Source of the DNA: Rhodospirillales bacterium
Lineage (GTDB): Bacteria; Pseudomonadota; Alphaproteobacteria; Rhodospirillales; Shumkoniaceae
Assembly: GCA_016776725.1 (NCBI GenBank)
Contig: JADHSV010000011.1
Span: forward strand, 1 to 64,000
Direction: 5' to 3'
Length of the DNA: 64,000 bases
A model generated the notes under the pieces. The model had not been told where the DNA came from. It did not search any database and saw nothing but the letters and a program-made list of their open reading frames with translations. Below, piece after piece: positions 36,355-47,773 of this stretch (position 1 is its first letter; each line of letters opens with the position of its first letter). The position numbers were made by a program, and so were the translations under genes.

Positions 36355-36744
36355 AAATGCGGTGTGGCTGATAGCGGTGCGGCCATGTCCGAGATGGGGC
36401 AAATCCAGCCGAAATCGCTGGCCTGGGAGATGGCCCGCTTTCCCCCTGAAAGCAGCCGATAACGCCAAAAACTTCGCCTTACCGTATGAAAGCGGTCGTC
36501 GATCAGTGCCGTGCCAGACGGCTGGCTTTGGCCAGGAGCCGCCCTTAGGAAATGGCCGCGCAGCACCTCTAGCGCGTCAAAGAATGCCTGTCGCACGTCG
36601 TGCTGCCTGTCGAAATCTGGAGGCCGCGAATGAGATGAGTCAGATCCTCCATTATGAAACAGACTCAGGCGTCCCAAATGTTTTGAAGACGGACAAGCAA
36701 CTTTTTCATGGTAGTTTTATCGTAGCCGTCGGATGAGGCAGGAA
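36355..36744. other. 390-bp stretch without a supported gene
   Basis: Short open frames on both strands lack ribosome sites and known domains. The sequence reads like decayed coding DNA (several frames interrupted by stops), but I cannot assign a source. The last part must hold the promoter of the serine hydrolase gene. Confidence 0.35.
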
Positions 36745-37962
36745 ATGTTTGCTCGACGCATCTCTCTGTCGATTGCCATTCTGTTCTCGGTGCTCTGCGC
36801 TGCATGCGTTACCGAGCCGCAGGACAGAAGTGGCCTTGCCGAGCTTCCCACCGATTATTCGATCAACATCCATAATTGGCATCACGAGAACAAAGCGGTT
36901 TCCGCCTTCAGCGGTGGCATGGAAAGAATTTTCAAGTTCCGGGTGGTGAAAAAGGGTCTTGGCGCGACGCCGTTGCCGTATTCGGAAAACCAGTACGTCT
37001 TCGAAGACGTCGATAACTACCTGACCCGTAATCGCGTAATGGGCGTGTTGATCATAAAGGACGGAAACATTGTTCTTGAGAAATATGCGTTCGATCGGAG
37101 CGAATCACACCGATTTCAGTCAAAATCGATGGTCAAGTCGGTTGTCTCGTTGCTCATCGGCATGGCGATCGAGGAAGGTAAGATCGCGTCCATCGACGAC
37201 TTAGCGAAGCGTTATCTTCCTGATCTCGACGAACACCCTTATGGAAATACATCAATCCGTCATCTGTTGCAGATGTCTTCGGGTGTGAAATTCAAAAACA
37301 TGACGGACTATCCCAAAACAAGTGATACGGAAACCTTGGAAAGAGTGTCCTGGAGAGGATATGGCCCCGGAGGTTTGAGCACGGTAATGCCGTTCAAGAA
37401 TCGCCCTCGAATTTCTACCCCTGGCACGAAGTTTTATTACTCCTCTGCTGAAACCCAGGTCCTCGGTCTAATTCTTCGTGAAACGACGGGAATGCCGCTT
37501 TCCGATTATTTGAGTGAGAAAATTTGGCGGCCGATGGGTGCCGAATCCAGTGCCACATGGTGGGTTGATAAGAGCGGCCAGGAGCCTGCGTACGATGGTT
37601 TGGGCGCGACTTTGCGTGATTACGCGCGGTTGGGAGTTCTTCTCGCCAATGACGGTGCTATCGGCGGCAATCAAATCGTTCCAAAAAAATGGGTCCTGGA
37701 AGCGACGCAACCGACACCCGGCTATCCCCACCTGAAGCCCGGTCGAGCAACCTCTTATCATGGATACGGTTATCAATTTTGGATTATGCCGACCCACGGT
37801 CGGCAATTCGCCATGCTAGGCGGGCGAGGACAGGCTGTTTTCGTTGACCCAAACCTCAAATTGGTGATGGCTCAAAATTCGGCTTTCAAAAAAGGCGATG
37901 ACACATCGCCTCGGGAATTGCATGAATTGTGGCGTGACGTTGTAAGGAAGTATCAACGCTAG
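36745..37962 (+). CDS. Serine hydrolase, class C beta-lactamase/PBP family
   Basis: This encodes 405 residues. A leader with Cys21 (SVLCAAC) suggests a lipoprotein, although the lipobox is not canonical. The catalytic S-x-x-K is S128-M-V-K131 (SKSMVKSVV); the second motif is Tyr-Ser-Ser in FYYSSAE; the third region is GGRGQAVFV. This pattern belongs to the esterase / 6-aminohexanoate-hydrolase-like branch rather than true AmpC. AGG (36736-36738) fits a start at 36745; an ATG at 36733 is the alternative. Base composition looks lower in GC than its neighbours by eye, and it is flanked by gene-free DNA, so acquisition is possible. Confidence 0.82.
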   Translation: MFARRISLSIAILFSVLCAACVTEPQDRSGLAELPTDYSINIHNWHHENKAVSAFSGGMERIFKFRVVKKGLGATPLPYSENQYVFEDVDNYLTRNRVMGVLIIKDGNIVLEKYAFDRSESHRFQSKSMVKSVVSLLIGMAIEEGKIASIDDLAKRYLPDLDEHPYGNTSIRHLLQMSSGVKFKNMTDYPKTSDTETLERVSWRGYGPGGLSTVMPFKNRPRISTPGTKFYYSSAETQVLGLILRETTGMPLSDYLSEKIWRPMGAESSATWWVDKSGQEPAYDGLGATLRDYARLGVLLANDGAIGGNQIVPKKWVLEATQPTPGYPHLKPGRATSYHGYGYQFWIMPTHGRQFAMLGGRGQAVFVDPNLKLVMAQNSAFKKGDDTSPRELHELWRDVVRKYQR

Positions 37963-38174
37963 AAAGGGGAGCCATCAAGAATAGCTCCCAACCAGTTCGG
38001 ATCGCCGAAGCCACTTTGCTGGCGTCGAAGTACACCCGGGTGCAACTATTCGCCGTCGGCACCAACGACATGATCGGAGCACCTTACAAACATATGAGCA
38101 GGTCGAAGGTCCGAATTGCGCCACCAAGCGGAAGTCGGAATCAGTCGCTTCACTGACCTAGATTACGTTCCCGC

Positions 38175-38215
38175 AAAAAAAAACGGCGGGGCCATTTGGC
38201 CCCGCCGCTTCTTTT
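38175..38215 (-). terminator. Terminator of acs, probably bidirectional
   Basis: A 10-bp GC stem (38184-38193 with 38198-38207, loop ATTT) is followed on the minus strand by nine T, and on the plus strand by CTTCTTTTT. It lies 17 bases after the acs stop codon. The rest of the 37963-38231 gap shows no gene. Confidence 0.9.
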
Positions 38216-38231
38216 TGGTACTTCGTGAACC

Positions 38232-40166
<1,935 letters not shown>

Positions 40167-40355
40167 AGATTATTGCCTCTTGCTTGCGATGAATTCTGCT
40201 TGGACGTTTTTTCGATTGAGTGCCTTTTCCTGCGAGCGGGGCCGAAATGGCACGGAAAAGCCCACAAAAATGCGCGGGAACATTTATCCGAAAATTCGTT
40301 CGGAGACAAGCCCGTCACCACGATTTGACGACAATGTATTCAAAGATTTCAAAAA

Positions 40356-40694
40356 CTACCGCGTTAGGTAAACGATTCCATCATTCACCAACGTCGATAC
40401 CGGTTCCAGCGCGTCGCCGACACACGGTCCTTGAACGCATTTTCCGTTTTCTATGGCGAAAAGCGCGCCGTGATTCGCGCACTGAATGTGGGTACCCTCG
40501 GCATTCAGGAATTTTCCGGCAATGAAGTCCAGCGGCGCGCCCACATGCGGGCACGAATTGATGTAGGCGAACACGCGATCCCCCGTGCGAACGGCCAACA
40601 GCGGATGGGGTTTTCCGTCGATTTCGGCGCTGAAGCGTTGCGAGCCTCCGTCCTCGATATCGTCGAGGCGGCACAGGATTGAGTTTTCAGTCAT
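40356..40694 (-). CDS. Rieske [2Fe-2S] ferredoxin-like protein
   Basis: This encodes 112 residues with one Rieske domain: C48-P-H50-V-G and C72-A-N-H75-G ligate the cluster. There is no membrane segment or signal, so it is a soluble electron carrier or the ferredoxin part of an oxygenase system; no oxygenase is adjacent. Its start overlaps the upstream gene's stop by 4 bases (ATGA). It is the last gene of the run that starts around tsaD. Confidence 0.9.
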   Translation of the reverse strand: MTENSILCRLDDIEDGGSQRFSAEIDGKPHPLLAVRTGDRVFAYINSCPHVGAPLDFIAGKFLNAEGTHIQCANHGALFAIENGKCVQGPCVGDALEPVSTLVNDGIVYLTR

Positions 40695-41212
40695 TCCTCA
40701 GGCTCCAACCCGTTGCTGTCCACGGGCTCAAGCCCGAGCGGAATCATCGACCATTCTTCCCACACCCGCGCCTCAAACGGCTTGCCGACGCGCTCCTGGC
40801 CTTCGTCCAGTGCTTCTTCGGCGTGGGGAAAGCCGCGCTTGAGTTCAGCCCACATTTCCCCGCCCAGGGGACGCAATTCGGGCACGTTCAGGCAGCGCAG
40901 GGAATAAGACCAGATCATGGCTCCGGTGGCGTCGGCGGCGTTGCGCATTTTTCGGAACTGGCGGGCGGTTTCGTTGATGCGCATCTGCATCACGCCAAGC
41001 TCGTTCGTCGATGGAAGGGTGTCGGTCTGGAATATGCGCTCGGGGATGACGCCGTGGACTTCCATGTTGATCCTGATAACGGTGGCGATGCCCACGATAA
41101 CGCCCATATCCCGGTCCGGCGTTCTGCGCAAACCTTCGATAAAGCGCGTGACTTCCCTGCCGGCGCTTTTCTGTGCCGGACCCTGCATCAGGTCCATCAG
41201 CCAGTTTTTCAT
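40691..41212 (-). CDS. Conserved-looking protein of unknown function
   Basis: This encodes 173 residues, soluble, mixed helix. It contains WLMDLMQGPAQKSAGREV at the start and IWSYSLRCLNVPELRPLG in the second half. I do not recognise a named domain. It is tied by overlaps to the EVE gene upstream (TGATG) and to the Rieske gene downstream (ATGA), so it is certainly translated with them. A GTG one codon earlier (41215) is an equally close start. Confidence 0.75.
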   Translation of the reverse strand: MKNWLMDLMQGPAQKSAGREVTRFIEGLRRTPDRDMGVIVGIATVIRINMEVHGVIPERIFQTDTLPSTNELGVMQMRINETARQFRKMRNAADATGAMIWSYSLRCLNVPELRPLGGEMWAELKRGFPHAEEALDEGQERVGKPFEARVWEEWSMIPLGLEPVDSNGLEPEE

Positions 41213-41625
41213 CACGCCTCAATTCCGCCCATGGCGCACAGGATGGTCCAGGCCTCATCATCGATGGGTGTCACCGACAGCCGCGACTGGCGAATCAGCG
41301 CCAGATGATCCAGCCTTCCGTCGGCCTTGATATCGGCCAGGGACACAGGGCTGACCAACGGCATAAGGGCCTTGAAATTAACCATGCCGAATCGCCCCGA
41401 GGGATCGGTCGGGTCGGCGTAGTATTCCTTGGCGACCTCGAGAACACCGACGATGCATTTTTCGTTGACGGAATGATAAAAGAAGGCGCGATCACCCAGA
41501 TGCATGGCCTTCATGTTGTTGCAGGCCTGATAGTTGCGCACGCCGTCCCATTCGGCGACGCCCGCGGCCGCGTGATCGTCCCACGACCAGGCGCCGGGTT
41601 CGGATTTCACCAGCCAGAAAGCCAT
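41212..41625 (-). CDS. EVE domain protein
   Basis: This encodes 137 residues comprising a single EVE (PUA-like) domain: FWLVKSEP at the start, WDGVRNYQACNNMKAMHLGDRAFFYHS and VGVLEV are the typical strands. Family members bind modified bases or RNA; the role here is unknown. GGAGGGG precedes the ATG. It lies 12 bases after the YciI gene. Confidence 0.93.
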   Translation of the reverse strand: MAFWLVKSEPGAWSWDDHAAAGVAEWDGVRNYQACNNMKAMHLGDRAFFYHSVNEKCIVGVLEVAKEYYADPTDPSGRFGMVNFKALMPLVSPVSLADIKADGRLDHLALIRQSRLSVTPIDDEAWTILCAMGGIEA

Positions 41626-41637
41626 GTCATCCCCTCC

Positions 41638-41916
41638 TTACGGCAAAACCTTTTTCCAGGGCCGGATGGAAACGCTCTCGAACAATCCCGCCTTATTGTA
41701 GGGATCGTTGTCGGCAAAGTTTTGCGCGTCGGCGGCGCTATCGAATTCCATGATAATGACGCTGCCGTTCATGCCTTCGCCGTCATCGGTCAGGGTCGGC
41801 CCGGCGGCGAATATCTGATCCAGGAAACTGCGAAGGTAGTCCACATGCGCCGGCCGGTTGGCGGCGCGAACCTCGAAATGATCGGCCTTGTCGATACAGG
41901 AGATCACGAAAAGCAT
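41638..41916 (-). CDS. YciI family protein
   Basis: This encodes 92 residues of YciI/DGPF-like ferredoxin-fold protein, with LFVISCIDKAD at the start, RPAHVDYLRSF carrying the conserved His, and a terminal segment NDPYNKAGLFESVSIRPW that matches the family end. The biochemical role is generally unknown. AAAGGAAAT precedes the ATG. It lies 12 bases after gpsA and 12 before the EVE gene. Confidence 0.92.
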   Translation of the reverse strand: MLFVISCIDKADHFEVRAANRPAHVDYLRSFLDQIFAAGPTLTDDGEGMNGSVIIMEFDSAADAQNFADNDPYNKAGLFESVSIRPWKKVLP

Positions 41917-41928
41917 TCTTATTTCCTT

Positions 41929-42930
41929 TCATCCGGTAACGGGTGATTCAGCCCGCAACGGGCGGGCCAGCAATGCAGAAATGGTTTCGCCGATATCGGC
42001 GCCCGTATTCAAGATATCGTTGACCGCTTGGGCGATGGGCATTTCAACGCCCAGCGATCTTGCCAGCTCACAAACCGATGAGGCCGTGAACACACCTTCG
42101 GCCACGGAATTGCGCGCCCCCAAAACGGCGTCAAGCGCCTCGCCTTTGCCCAGGGCCACGCCCAGCGAAAAATTCCGAGACTGCATGGCGTTGCAGGTCA
42201 GCGTGATGTCACCCAGACCGCATAGCCCCAGAAATGTTTCTGGCTTCGCGCCTTTGGCGATGCCCAGGCGAACAATTTCCGCCAACCCCCGTGTAATCAA
42301 CGCGGCCCGTGCGTTGTCGCCCAGCCCGCGCCCCTCGACGATGCCGCAGGCGATGGCCAGCACATTCTTGACCGCGCCGCCCACTTGCGCGCCGACCATG
42401 TCGCGTGACTGGTAAATTCTGAACTCGGGCGTTCGCAGGGCTTGCGATAGAGCCTCGCCAAGATGGTCGTCGGCGCAAGCCAGAGTGAGTGCGGCGGGCA
42501 GCTTGCGGGCAACTTCGGAAGCAAACGTGGGGCCGGTTAGGATCGAGATCGGTGCGCCCGGAAGGGCTTCGGCCACCACTTCGCTCATGAGCGCACCCGA
42601 TTTTTGTTCGATCCCCTTGGCGCAAATCACGACCGGGTTCGGCGTATCGAACAGGGCGCAGACGTCGCGAAGCCGTTGCGATGGAGCTGCCAGAAGGATG
42701 GCATCGGCGTCGACGGCCTGTTTAATGTCGCTGGTGGCCCGAATCGCCGGATCCAATGCCACGCCCGAAAGGTAGGCCGTATTTTCGTGACGGCTGTTGA
42801 TCGCATCGGCGACATCGGTTTCATACGCCCACACAACGACCTCGCGCCCGGCTCTGCGGGCGGCGGCGGCCAGCGCCGTTCCCCAGGCTCCGGCTCCAAT
42901 GACGCCGATTCGCTTCAAGTCCGGTCCCAC
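41929..42930 (-). CDS. gpsA: NAD(P)H-dependent glycerol-3-phosphate dehydrogenase
   Basis: This makes sn-glycerol-3-phosphate from dihydroxyacetone phosphate for phospholipids. The 333 residues carry GVIGAGAWGTALA (dinucleotide loop), CAKGIE, LTGPTFASEVA and GLGDITLTC in family order. The start is GTG at 42930, whose bases overlap the upstream gene's stop (TAGTG); no ATG lies nearby. The tsaD-gpsA-YciI-EVE order is common in alphaproteobacteria. Confidence 0.96.
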   Translation of the reverse strand: MGPDLKRIGVIGAGAWGTALAAAARRAGREVVVWAYETDVADAINSRHENTAYLSGVALDPAIRATSDIKQAVDADAILLAAPSQRLRDVCALFDTPNPVVICAKGIEQKSGALMSEVVAEALPGAPISILTGPTFASEVARKLPAALTLACADDHLGEALSQALRTPEFRIYQSRDMVGAQVGGAVKNVLAIACGIVEGRGLGDNARAALITRGLAEIVRLGIAKGAKPETFLGLCGLGDITLTCNAMQSRNFSLGVALGKGEALDAVLGARNSVAEGVFTASSVCELARSLGVEMPIAQAVNDILNTGADIGETISALLARPLRAESPVTG

Positions 42931-43676
42931 TAGGCTTCAGCCAGAAACGCGCGGTACGCGTCACCGATGGCTTCGACGGATTTTGCGTACAGCCGCTCGC
43001 CCTTCTCCGGGGACGCCAACGCCGAATTCGAACCTATACGCCCGTCGGGGAACCGCTCGCGGAAGGTGTCGGCGCCGAAGAACGATCCCTGGGGCGCCAC
43101 CTCGGGATCCAGCTTGCCGTCGCGGATGTTGGCGGCGTCGGCGAACTGGGCGACGGCCACTTCGGAGGCGGATGCGTGCGAGCCATCGGCCGTGCCGAAC
43201 ATTTCGCGCCCCATGGCTGGCAGCGGATCGAACTGCCACCAGTTCAGGGCCTTGCACCGCAGATCCGGCGTGTCGGCGGCGCCTGCCTGGCGCACGTCGC
43301 CATAAATTTCCGAAAAAGCCGCCTGCAGCGAGGCCAGATTTCCGCCATGCCCGTTGACGAACAGGAAACGACGGAAGCCGTGCGCGGCCAGCGACAACAC
43401 GTAATCGCGAACCACCAAAACCAAAGTCGAGGGCTTAAGCGTCATGGAGCCGGGAAAGCGCATGTGATGCTCGGACATACCGACACCGATGGTCGGTCCG
43501 ACCATGGCGTTTTCGGCCTCGCCCACGCCCTTGGCGATAACGTCGGCGCAAATGGTATCGGTGCCGATCATGCCGATGGGACCGTGTTGTTCGGTCGACC
43601 CGATGGGCATGATGATGCCGTTCTTGTCGCGTAAGTAAGTTTCTACCTCGGCCCACGTGCTTTGATGCAGAAGCAA
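42930..43676 (-). CDS. Creatininase family amidohydrolase
   Basis: This encodes 248 residues. The metal-site motifs are STEQHGP (E29, H31), GTD (D40), and VNGHGGN further on, the full set of the creatininase/MftE superfamily. The start is TTG at 43676 with a strong AAAGGAGGA 5 bases upstream; no ATG fits. Substrates in the family vary (creatinine, formamides, peptide tails); nothing here specifies one. It stands between tsaD and gpsA and overlaps gpsA by one base. Confidence 0.88.
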   Translation of the reverse strand: MLLHQSTWAEVETYLRDKNGIIMPIGSTEQHGPIGMIGTDTICADVIAKGVGEAENAMVGPTIGVGMSEHHMRFPGSMTLKPSTLVLVVRDYVLSLAAHGFRRFLFVNGHGGNLASLQAAFSEIYGDVRQAGAADTPDLRCKALNWWQFDPLPAMGREMFGTADGSHASASEVAVAQFADAANIRDGKLDPEVAPQGSFFGADTFRERFPDGRIGSNSALASPEKGERLYAKSVEAIGDAYRAFLAEA

Positions 43677-43742
43677 TGCTTTTTCCTCCTTTATCCCCTG
43701 GCTAGGCTGTTATGGCTCGTTTCGGCGGCGACGCGCAATACC

Positions 43743-44801
43743 TCACGCCTTGACCCCCGCACCCGCCGCCGGCGGCGCATCCGGGTCCAGCGGCCAGCGG
43801 GGCCGGGGCCTGAAGTCCAGTCCGTCGGTTAATCCGCGGCGCAGGCGTTCCAGCCCGGCCCAGGCGATCATGGTTCCGTTGTCGGTGCACAGCCGTTGTG
43901 GCGGCGCCACCAGTTCCATGCCTTCGGTTTCGGCCAGTGCGGCCAGCTCGCCCCGCAAGTACGTATTGGCCGCCACGCCGCCCGCCACCACCAGGGCCTT
44001 TGCCTGCGGATGGGTTTGGTGAACCATGCGAATGGCGCGGGCGCAGCGGTCGCGCAGGACATCCCCCGCGGCGGCCTGAAAGGAGGCGCAAATATCGGCA
44101 ACGTCGGCGTCGCGCAGCGGTCCCTCGGGCAGCGCCAAAATCGTCTGACGCACCGCCGTTTTCAGACCCGAAAAAGAAAAGTGGCAGCCGGGACGCCCGC
44201 GCAAGGGACGAGGCAGGGCAAAGCGTTCGGGATCGCCGCCTGCGGCGGCGGCTTCGACGGCGGGTCCGCCCGGGTAGCCGAGCCCCAGCATCTTGGCCGT
44301 TTTGTCGAAGGCCTCGCCCAGCGAATCGTCAATTGTGGTGCCCAGCCGCTTGTACTTGCCCACCGCTTCCACCACGAGAAGCTGGCAATGGCCGCCCGAA
44401 ACCAGCAGCAGCAGGTAGGGAAATTCCACACCGCCCGTGAGGCGCGCGCTCAGCGCGTGACCTTCCAGATGATTGACGGCCATAAACGGAAGTCCGTGGA
44501 CGGCGGCAATGGCCTTGGCCGTCATCACGCCGACCATAACCCCGCCGATAAGTCCGGGGCCGGCAGTTGCGGCGACTCCGTCCAGCTGATCAAACGCCAG
44601 GCCGGCGCTTTGCATGGCCCGCTTGACCTGATCATCGGCATTTTCCAGATGCGCGCGCGCTGCAATCTCCGGAACGACACCGCCGTAGGGCCGGTGAAAT
44701 TCCGTTTGCGACAGCAGGGATTCGGCCAGAATTTCGCGCCCGTCGTTTACCAGCGCGGCGGCGGTTTCATCGCAACTGCTCTCGATGCCGAGAACGATCA
44801 T
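43743..44801 (-). CDS. tsaD: tRNA N6-threonylcarbamoyladenosine synthase, TsaD subunit
   Basis: This transfers the threonylcarbamoyl group to A37 of ANN-decoding tRNAs together with TsaB/TsaE, which are not in the window. The 352 residues include [28 protein letters not shown] (metal His), [11 protein letters not shown] (second metal site), [11 protein letters not shown] and [13 protein letters not shown], all typical. The last about 25 residues are Pro/Arg-rich. It is divergent from hemC, with 82 bases between the starts. Confidence 0.97.
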   Translation of the reverse strand: MIVLGIESSCDETAAALVNDGREILAESLLSQTEFHRPYGGVVPEIAARAHLENADDQVKRAMQSAGLAFDQLDGVAATAGPGLIGGVMVGVMTAKAIAAVHGLPFMAVNHLEGHALSARLTGGVEFPYLLLLVSGGHCQLLVVEAVGKYKRLGTTIDDSLGEAFDKTAKMLGLGYPGGPAVEAAAAGGDPERFALPRPLRGRPGCHFSFSGLKTAVRQTILALPEGPLRDADVADICASFQAAAGDVLRDRCARAIRMVHQTHPQAKALVVAGGVAANTYLRGELAALAETEGMELVAPPQRLCTDNGTMIAWAGLERLRRGLTDGLDFRPRPRWPLDPDAPPAAGAGVKA

Positions 44802-44883
44802 AAAAAATCCTCTTGTCGAATCGGTGCGGAACTTTACTCTGTCGATCCGTCGTAAACCACAGTTCCGAACAATTGCAGCAAAT

Positions 44884-45819
44884 ATGGCATCTCATCCCGT
44901 CGTTCGCATAGGCACCCGCGGAAGCCCTCTTGCCTTGGCTCAGACCCACGAAACCCGTGACCGGCTGATGGCTGCCGATCCGGCGCTGGCCGATCCCGGT
45001 GCGCTCGACATCGTCGTTATCAAGACGACGGGCGACAAGGTGCAGGATCGCGCGCTTTCCGAAATTGGCGGCAAGGGCCTTTTCACCAAGGAAATTGACG
45101 AGGCCATGCTGGATGGCCGAATCGATCTGGCCGTCCATTCGGTAAAGGACGTACCAACCTGGCTGCCCGACGGTATTGAACTGGCTTGTATTCTGCCGCG
45201 CGAGGATCCGCGCGATGTGTTCCTCAGCCGCAAGGCCGATGGAATTGACGGGTTGGCGCCGGGAAGCGTCGTCGGCACGGCATCCCTGCGCCGTCAGGCG
45301 CAAATCCTGAATTTGCGTCCCGATCTGAAGGTCAGCGTCTTTCGCGGCAATGTCCAAACCCGTATGCGAAAACTGGACGAAGGCGAGGTTGACGCCACTT
45401 TGCTGGCATTGGCCGGATTGAAGCGCCTGGGGCTGGCGGATATGGCCACATCGATCATCGACGTGAGTGACATCCTACCCGCCGTGGGGCAAGGCGCGGT
45501 CGGCATCACATGCCGGGCGGACGATGCGCGCGCCCGCGACCTGCTGGCCAAAATTCATGATGCCGAAACGGCTGCCTGCGTGGCTGCCGAGCGGGGATTG
45601 CTTGAAGAACTGGATGGATCGTGCCGAACGCCGATTGCAGCGCTTGCAACCGTGTCGAAAGACGGGGTTCTGGCTTTGGACGGGTTGCTGGCCCGTCCCG
45701 ACGGAAGTACGGTCCTGCGGGCGCGCCGGGAAGGCGACCCCGCGAACGGTATCGAGCTTGGCCGTGACGCCGGGCGTGAACTTGCCCAGCGTGCCGGTCC
45801 CGGGTTTATTGATTGGTGA
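44884..45819 (+). CDS. hemC: Hydroxymethylbilane synthase
   Basis: This polymerises four porphobilinogen molecules to hydroxymethylbilane. The 311 residues carry [13 protein letters not shown] at the start, [21 protein letters not shown] and [11 protein letters not shown], in which C247 holds the dipyrromethane cofactor. I use ATG 44884; an in-frame ATG at 44785 overlaps the divergent tsaD start. The ribosome site is weak. It is followed by the hemD-containing gene, whose start lies 11 bases after the hemC stop. Confidence 0.96.
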   Translation: MASHPVVRIGTRGSPLALAQTHETRDRLMAADPALADPGALDIVVIKTTGDKVQDRALSEIGGKGLFTKEIDEAMLDGRIDLAVHSVKDVPTWLPDGIELACILPREDPRDVFLSRKADGIDGLAPGSVVGTASLRRQAQILNLRPDLKVSVFRGNVQTRMRKLDEGEVDATLLALAGLKRLGLADMATSIIDVSDILPAVGQGAVGITCRADDARARDLLAKIHDAETAACVAAERGLLEELDGSCRTPIAALATVSKDGVLALDGLLARPDGSTVLRARREGDPANGIELGRDAGRELAQRAGPGFIDW

Positions 45820-45830
45820 AGACGCGACCC

Positions 45831-47768
45831 ATGCACGTTCTCGTAACCCGACCGGTTCTGGATGCCGGCCCCCTGATCGCACTGCTCGGCGAACGTGGCA
45901 TCGAAGCCAGCGCCGAGCCGCTGATTTCCATTGAAATAAAGGAAAACGCCAAGCCGAAACTTTCCGGCGTGCAGGGGCTTCTGGCGACCAGCGCCAATGG
46001 AATTCGGGCCTTTGCGGCGCTTGAGCCATCGCGCAGCCGTATTGTTTATGCCGTCGGCGATGCCACGGCCAAGGCCGCCGCCGAAGCCGGATTCGAGAGG
46101 ATCGAAAGCGCAGGCGGTGACGTTGAAACGCTTGCCGCACTCGTGGTCAAACGTGCCGATCCCTCGGCCGGGGCGCTTTTGCACATTGCCGGTACGAAGC
46201 TTTCCGGAAATCTGGGAAAGATGCTCACGGAAAAAGGGTTTACCTATCGCCGTTCGGTTATGTATGAAGCGACCGCCGTTGACAGATTTACCTCCGAGAC
46301 GGTGGATGCGATACGCCAGGGGCGGATTGACGGTGTTCTCTTTTTCTCTCCCCGCACGGCGGAAACATTTGTTACTCTGGTGCGAAAATCACGATTGGTG
46401 CGGGCCTGCGGCGCAATTAGCGCCTATTGCCTTAGCCAAGCCGTTGCCGAACGCGCCGGTGCGATACCTTGGCGTGACGTTCATGTTGCCAAGCGGCCCG
46501 ATCAGGGCGCGCTTCTCGACTTGTTCGGTACGAAAACTGATGGATTCTTGAGCGAAATGTCCGATTCTCAAAAGAAAGCCGAAAAGGCCAAAATCATCGA
46601 TGACGCGGCGCCGGTTACGCCGGACACGAAAACGTCTGCGGATGATCAACCCGCCGCCGTCGATGTGGCGCGAACCCTCAGCCGGCGCAGCATCGTTCCG
46701 GCGATCATTATCTGGTCGCTGTTGGTGGTTGCCGTCCTTGCCGGAGCGACCTACGCCGCAAGGCCTTTCTGGGAACCCTATACCGATGCCTATTTTCAGG
46801 CACTGCAGAAGGATCCGTTCCAGGATCCGCGCATGAGCAGTCTTTCGGACCGTCTCGCGGCGCTTGAAAACCTGGCCGAGGAAAGCAAGAAATCCAATGA
46901 CGCGTTAACGGAACTTGAGGGCCGCCGGGCCGAGATAAGTGATCGGGTGGGGGCTTTGGTCGCCCGCGTCGGCGACCTGGAAGGATCGCTGGCCGCCGTC
47001 AAAACCATGGTCGAGGCGACGACGTTGCCCCTGGAAGCCGATGATGCGCGTAAATCCCTTGATGAACTGCAAAAGCGGATTGCGCGGCTGGAAAGTTCGG
47101 AGACGGTCTCCGTGCTGGAGGCGGACGTAGAAAAAATTGGCGTCGAAAGCGACCGAATTTCGGCTTCGGTCAAGGACATTGCTTCGCGTATCCAGGGTCT
47201 TGAAAAAGCTGATGATTTGGCGGTGGGCGCGAGCGGCAAGGCGCGCGATACGATCCTTGCCGCCGGACGGCTTCGTGAAGTTTTGAGGACGGCGTCGCCG
47301 TTTGCCGACGAACTTCAGGTGTTTCGCGATGCGGTGGCCGATCAGGTCGATCTTACCAAGGTGGCCGACGATCTAGCTCCGTTCGCGGCATCCGGAATTC
47401 CGCAGCTGGCAACTCTGCGTGAGCGTTTCGGCGGGGTCGCCAGAAAAATCGTCGTGTCCGACCTGCTTATGGAAGGTGAAGGATGGATGGCGACGGTGGT
47501 CAATCGACTTTCTTCACTGGTCAGCGTTCGGCGTACCGGCGCCGATGCGGGCGAAGACACCATTGACGGGGCGGTGGCCGCGGCTGAACGTGCGGTCGGG
47601 GAAGGTGACCTGATGGGGGCCGTTGCCGCGCTTCAGTCCCTGAAAGGGGCTGCGGCTGAGGCGGCGGCGCCGTGGTTGGCCGATGCCCGCGCCCGAACGA
47701 TTGCCGAGCGTTCAATGGTTGTCCTGCACGTCCACGCGGTCTCTTTGATGTCTCCGGCCGGGAAGTGA
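45831..47768 (+). CDS. hemD: Fused uroporphyrinogen-III synthase (HemD) and mitofilin/Mic60-like membrane protein
   Basis: One uninterrupted frame of 645 residues. Residues 1 to about 238 form HemD (MHVLVTRP, LLATSANGIRAF, VYAVGDATA, LFFSPRTAETF), the enzyme closing hydroxymethylbilane to uroporphyrinogen III. After about five residues comes MSDSQKKAEKAK (Met243), a charged linker, one membrane segment (about 288-310), a long coiled coil (about 340-470) and a C-terminal helical domain as in alphaproteobacterial mitofilin homologues. Normally these are two neighbouring genes between hemC and hemY. Internal initiation at Met243 (46557) is possible but the upstream GAGCGAA is weak. A start at GTG 45816, overlapping the hemC stop, is an alternative. 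The fusion could also result from an indel near 46530. Confidence 0.85.
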   Translation: MHVLVTRPVLDAGPLIALLGERGIEASAEPLISIEIKENAKPKLSGVQGLLATSANGIRAFAALEPSRSRIVYAVGDATAKAAAEAGFERIESAGGDVETLAALVVKRADPSAGALLHIAGTKLSGNLGKMLTEKGFTYRRSVMYEATAVDRFTSETVDAIRQGRIDGVLFFSPRTAETFVTLVRKSRLVRACGAISAYCLSQAVAERAGAIPWRDVHVAKRPDQGALLDLFGTKTDGFLSEMSDSQKKAEKAKIIDDAAPVTPDTKTSADDQPAAVDVARTLSRRSIVPAIIIWSLLVVAVLAGATYAARPFWEPYTDAYFQALQKDPFQDPRMSSLSDRLAALENLAEESKKSNDALTELEGRRAEISDRVGALVARVGDLEGSLAAVKTMVEATTLPLEADDARKSLDELQKRIARLESSETVSVLEADVEKIGVESDRISASVKDIASRIQGLEKADDLAVGASGKARDTILAAGRLREVLRTASPFADELQVFRDAVADQVDLTKVADDLAPFAASGIPQLATLRERFGGVARKIVVSDLLMEGEGWMATVVNRLSSLVSVRRTGADAGEDTIDGAVAAAERAVGEGDLMGAVAALQSLKGAAAEAAAPWLADARARTIAERSMVVLHVHAVSLMSPAGK

Positions 47769-47773
47769 CGGCG

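Noticed and set aside
36267-36677. Minus-strand frame of 136 codons overlapping the second GDPD-like gene
   Set aside because: It overlaps a better supported gene, lacks a start site and shows no family pattern; at most a decayed remnant.
36745-37962. True AmpC-type beta-lactamase
   Set aside because: The second and third active-site motifs (YSS, GGRGQ) are not those of AmpC (YAN, KTG); esterase-like relatives are closer.
37988-38155. Short plus-strand open stretch after the serine hydrolase
   Set aside because: It reads as protein-like for about 55 codons but has no start signal or known motif; left as part of an intergenic region.
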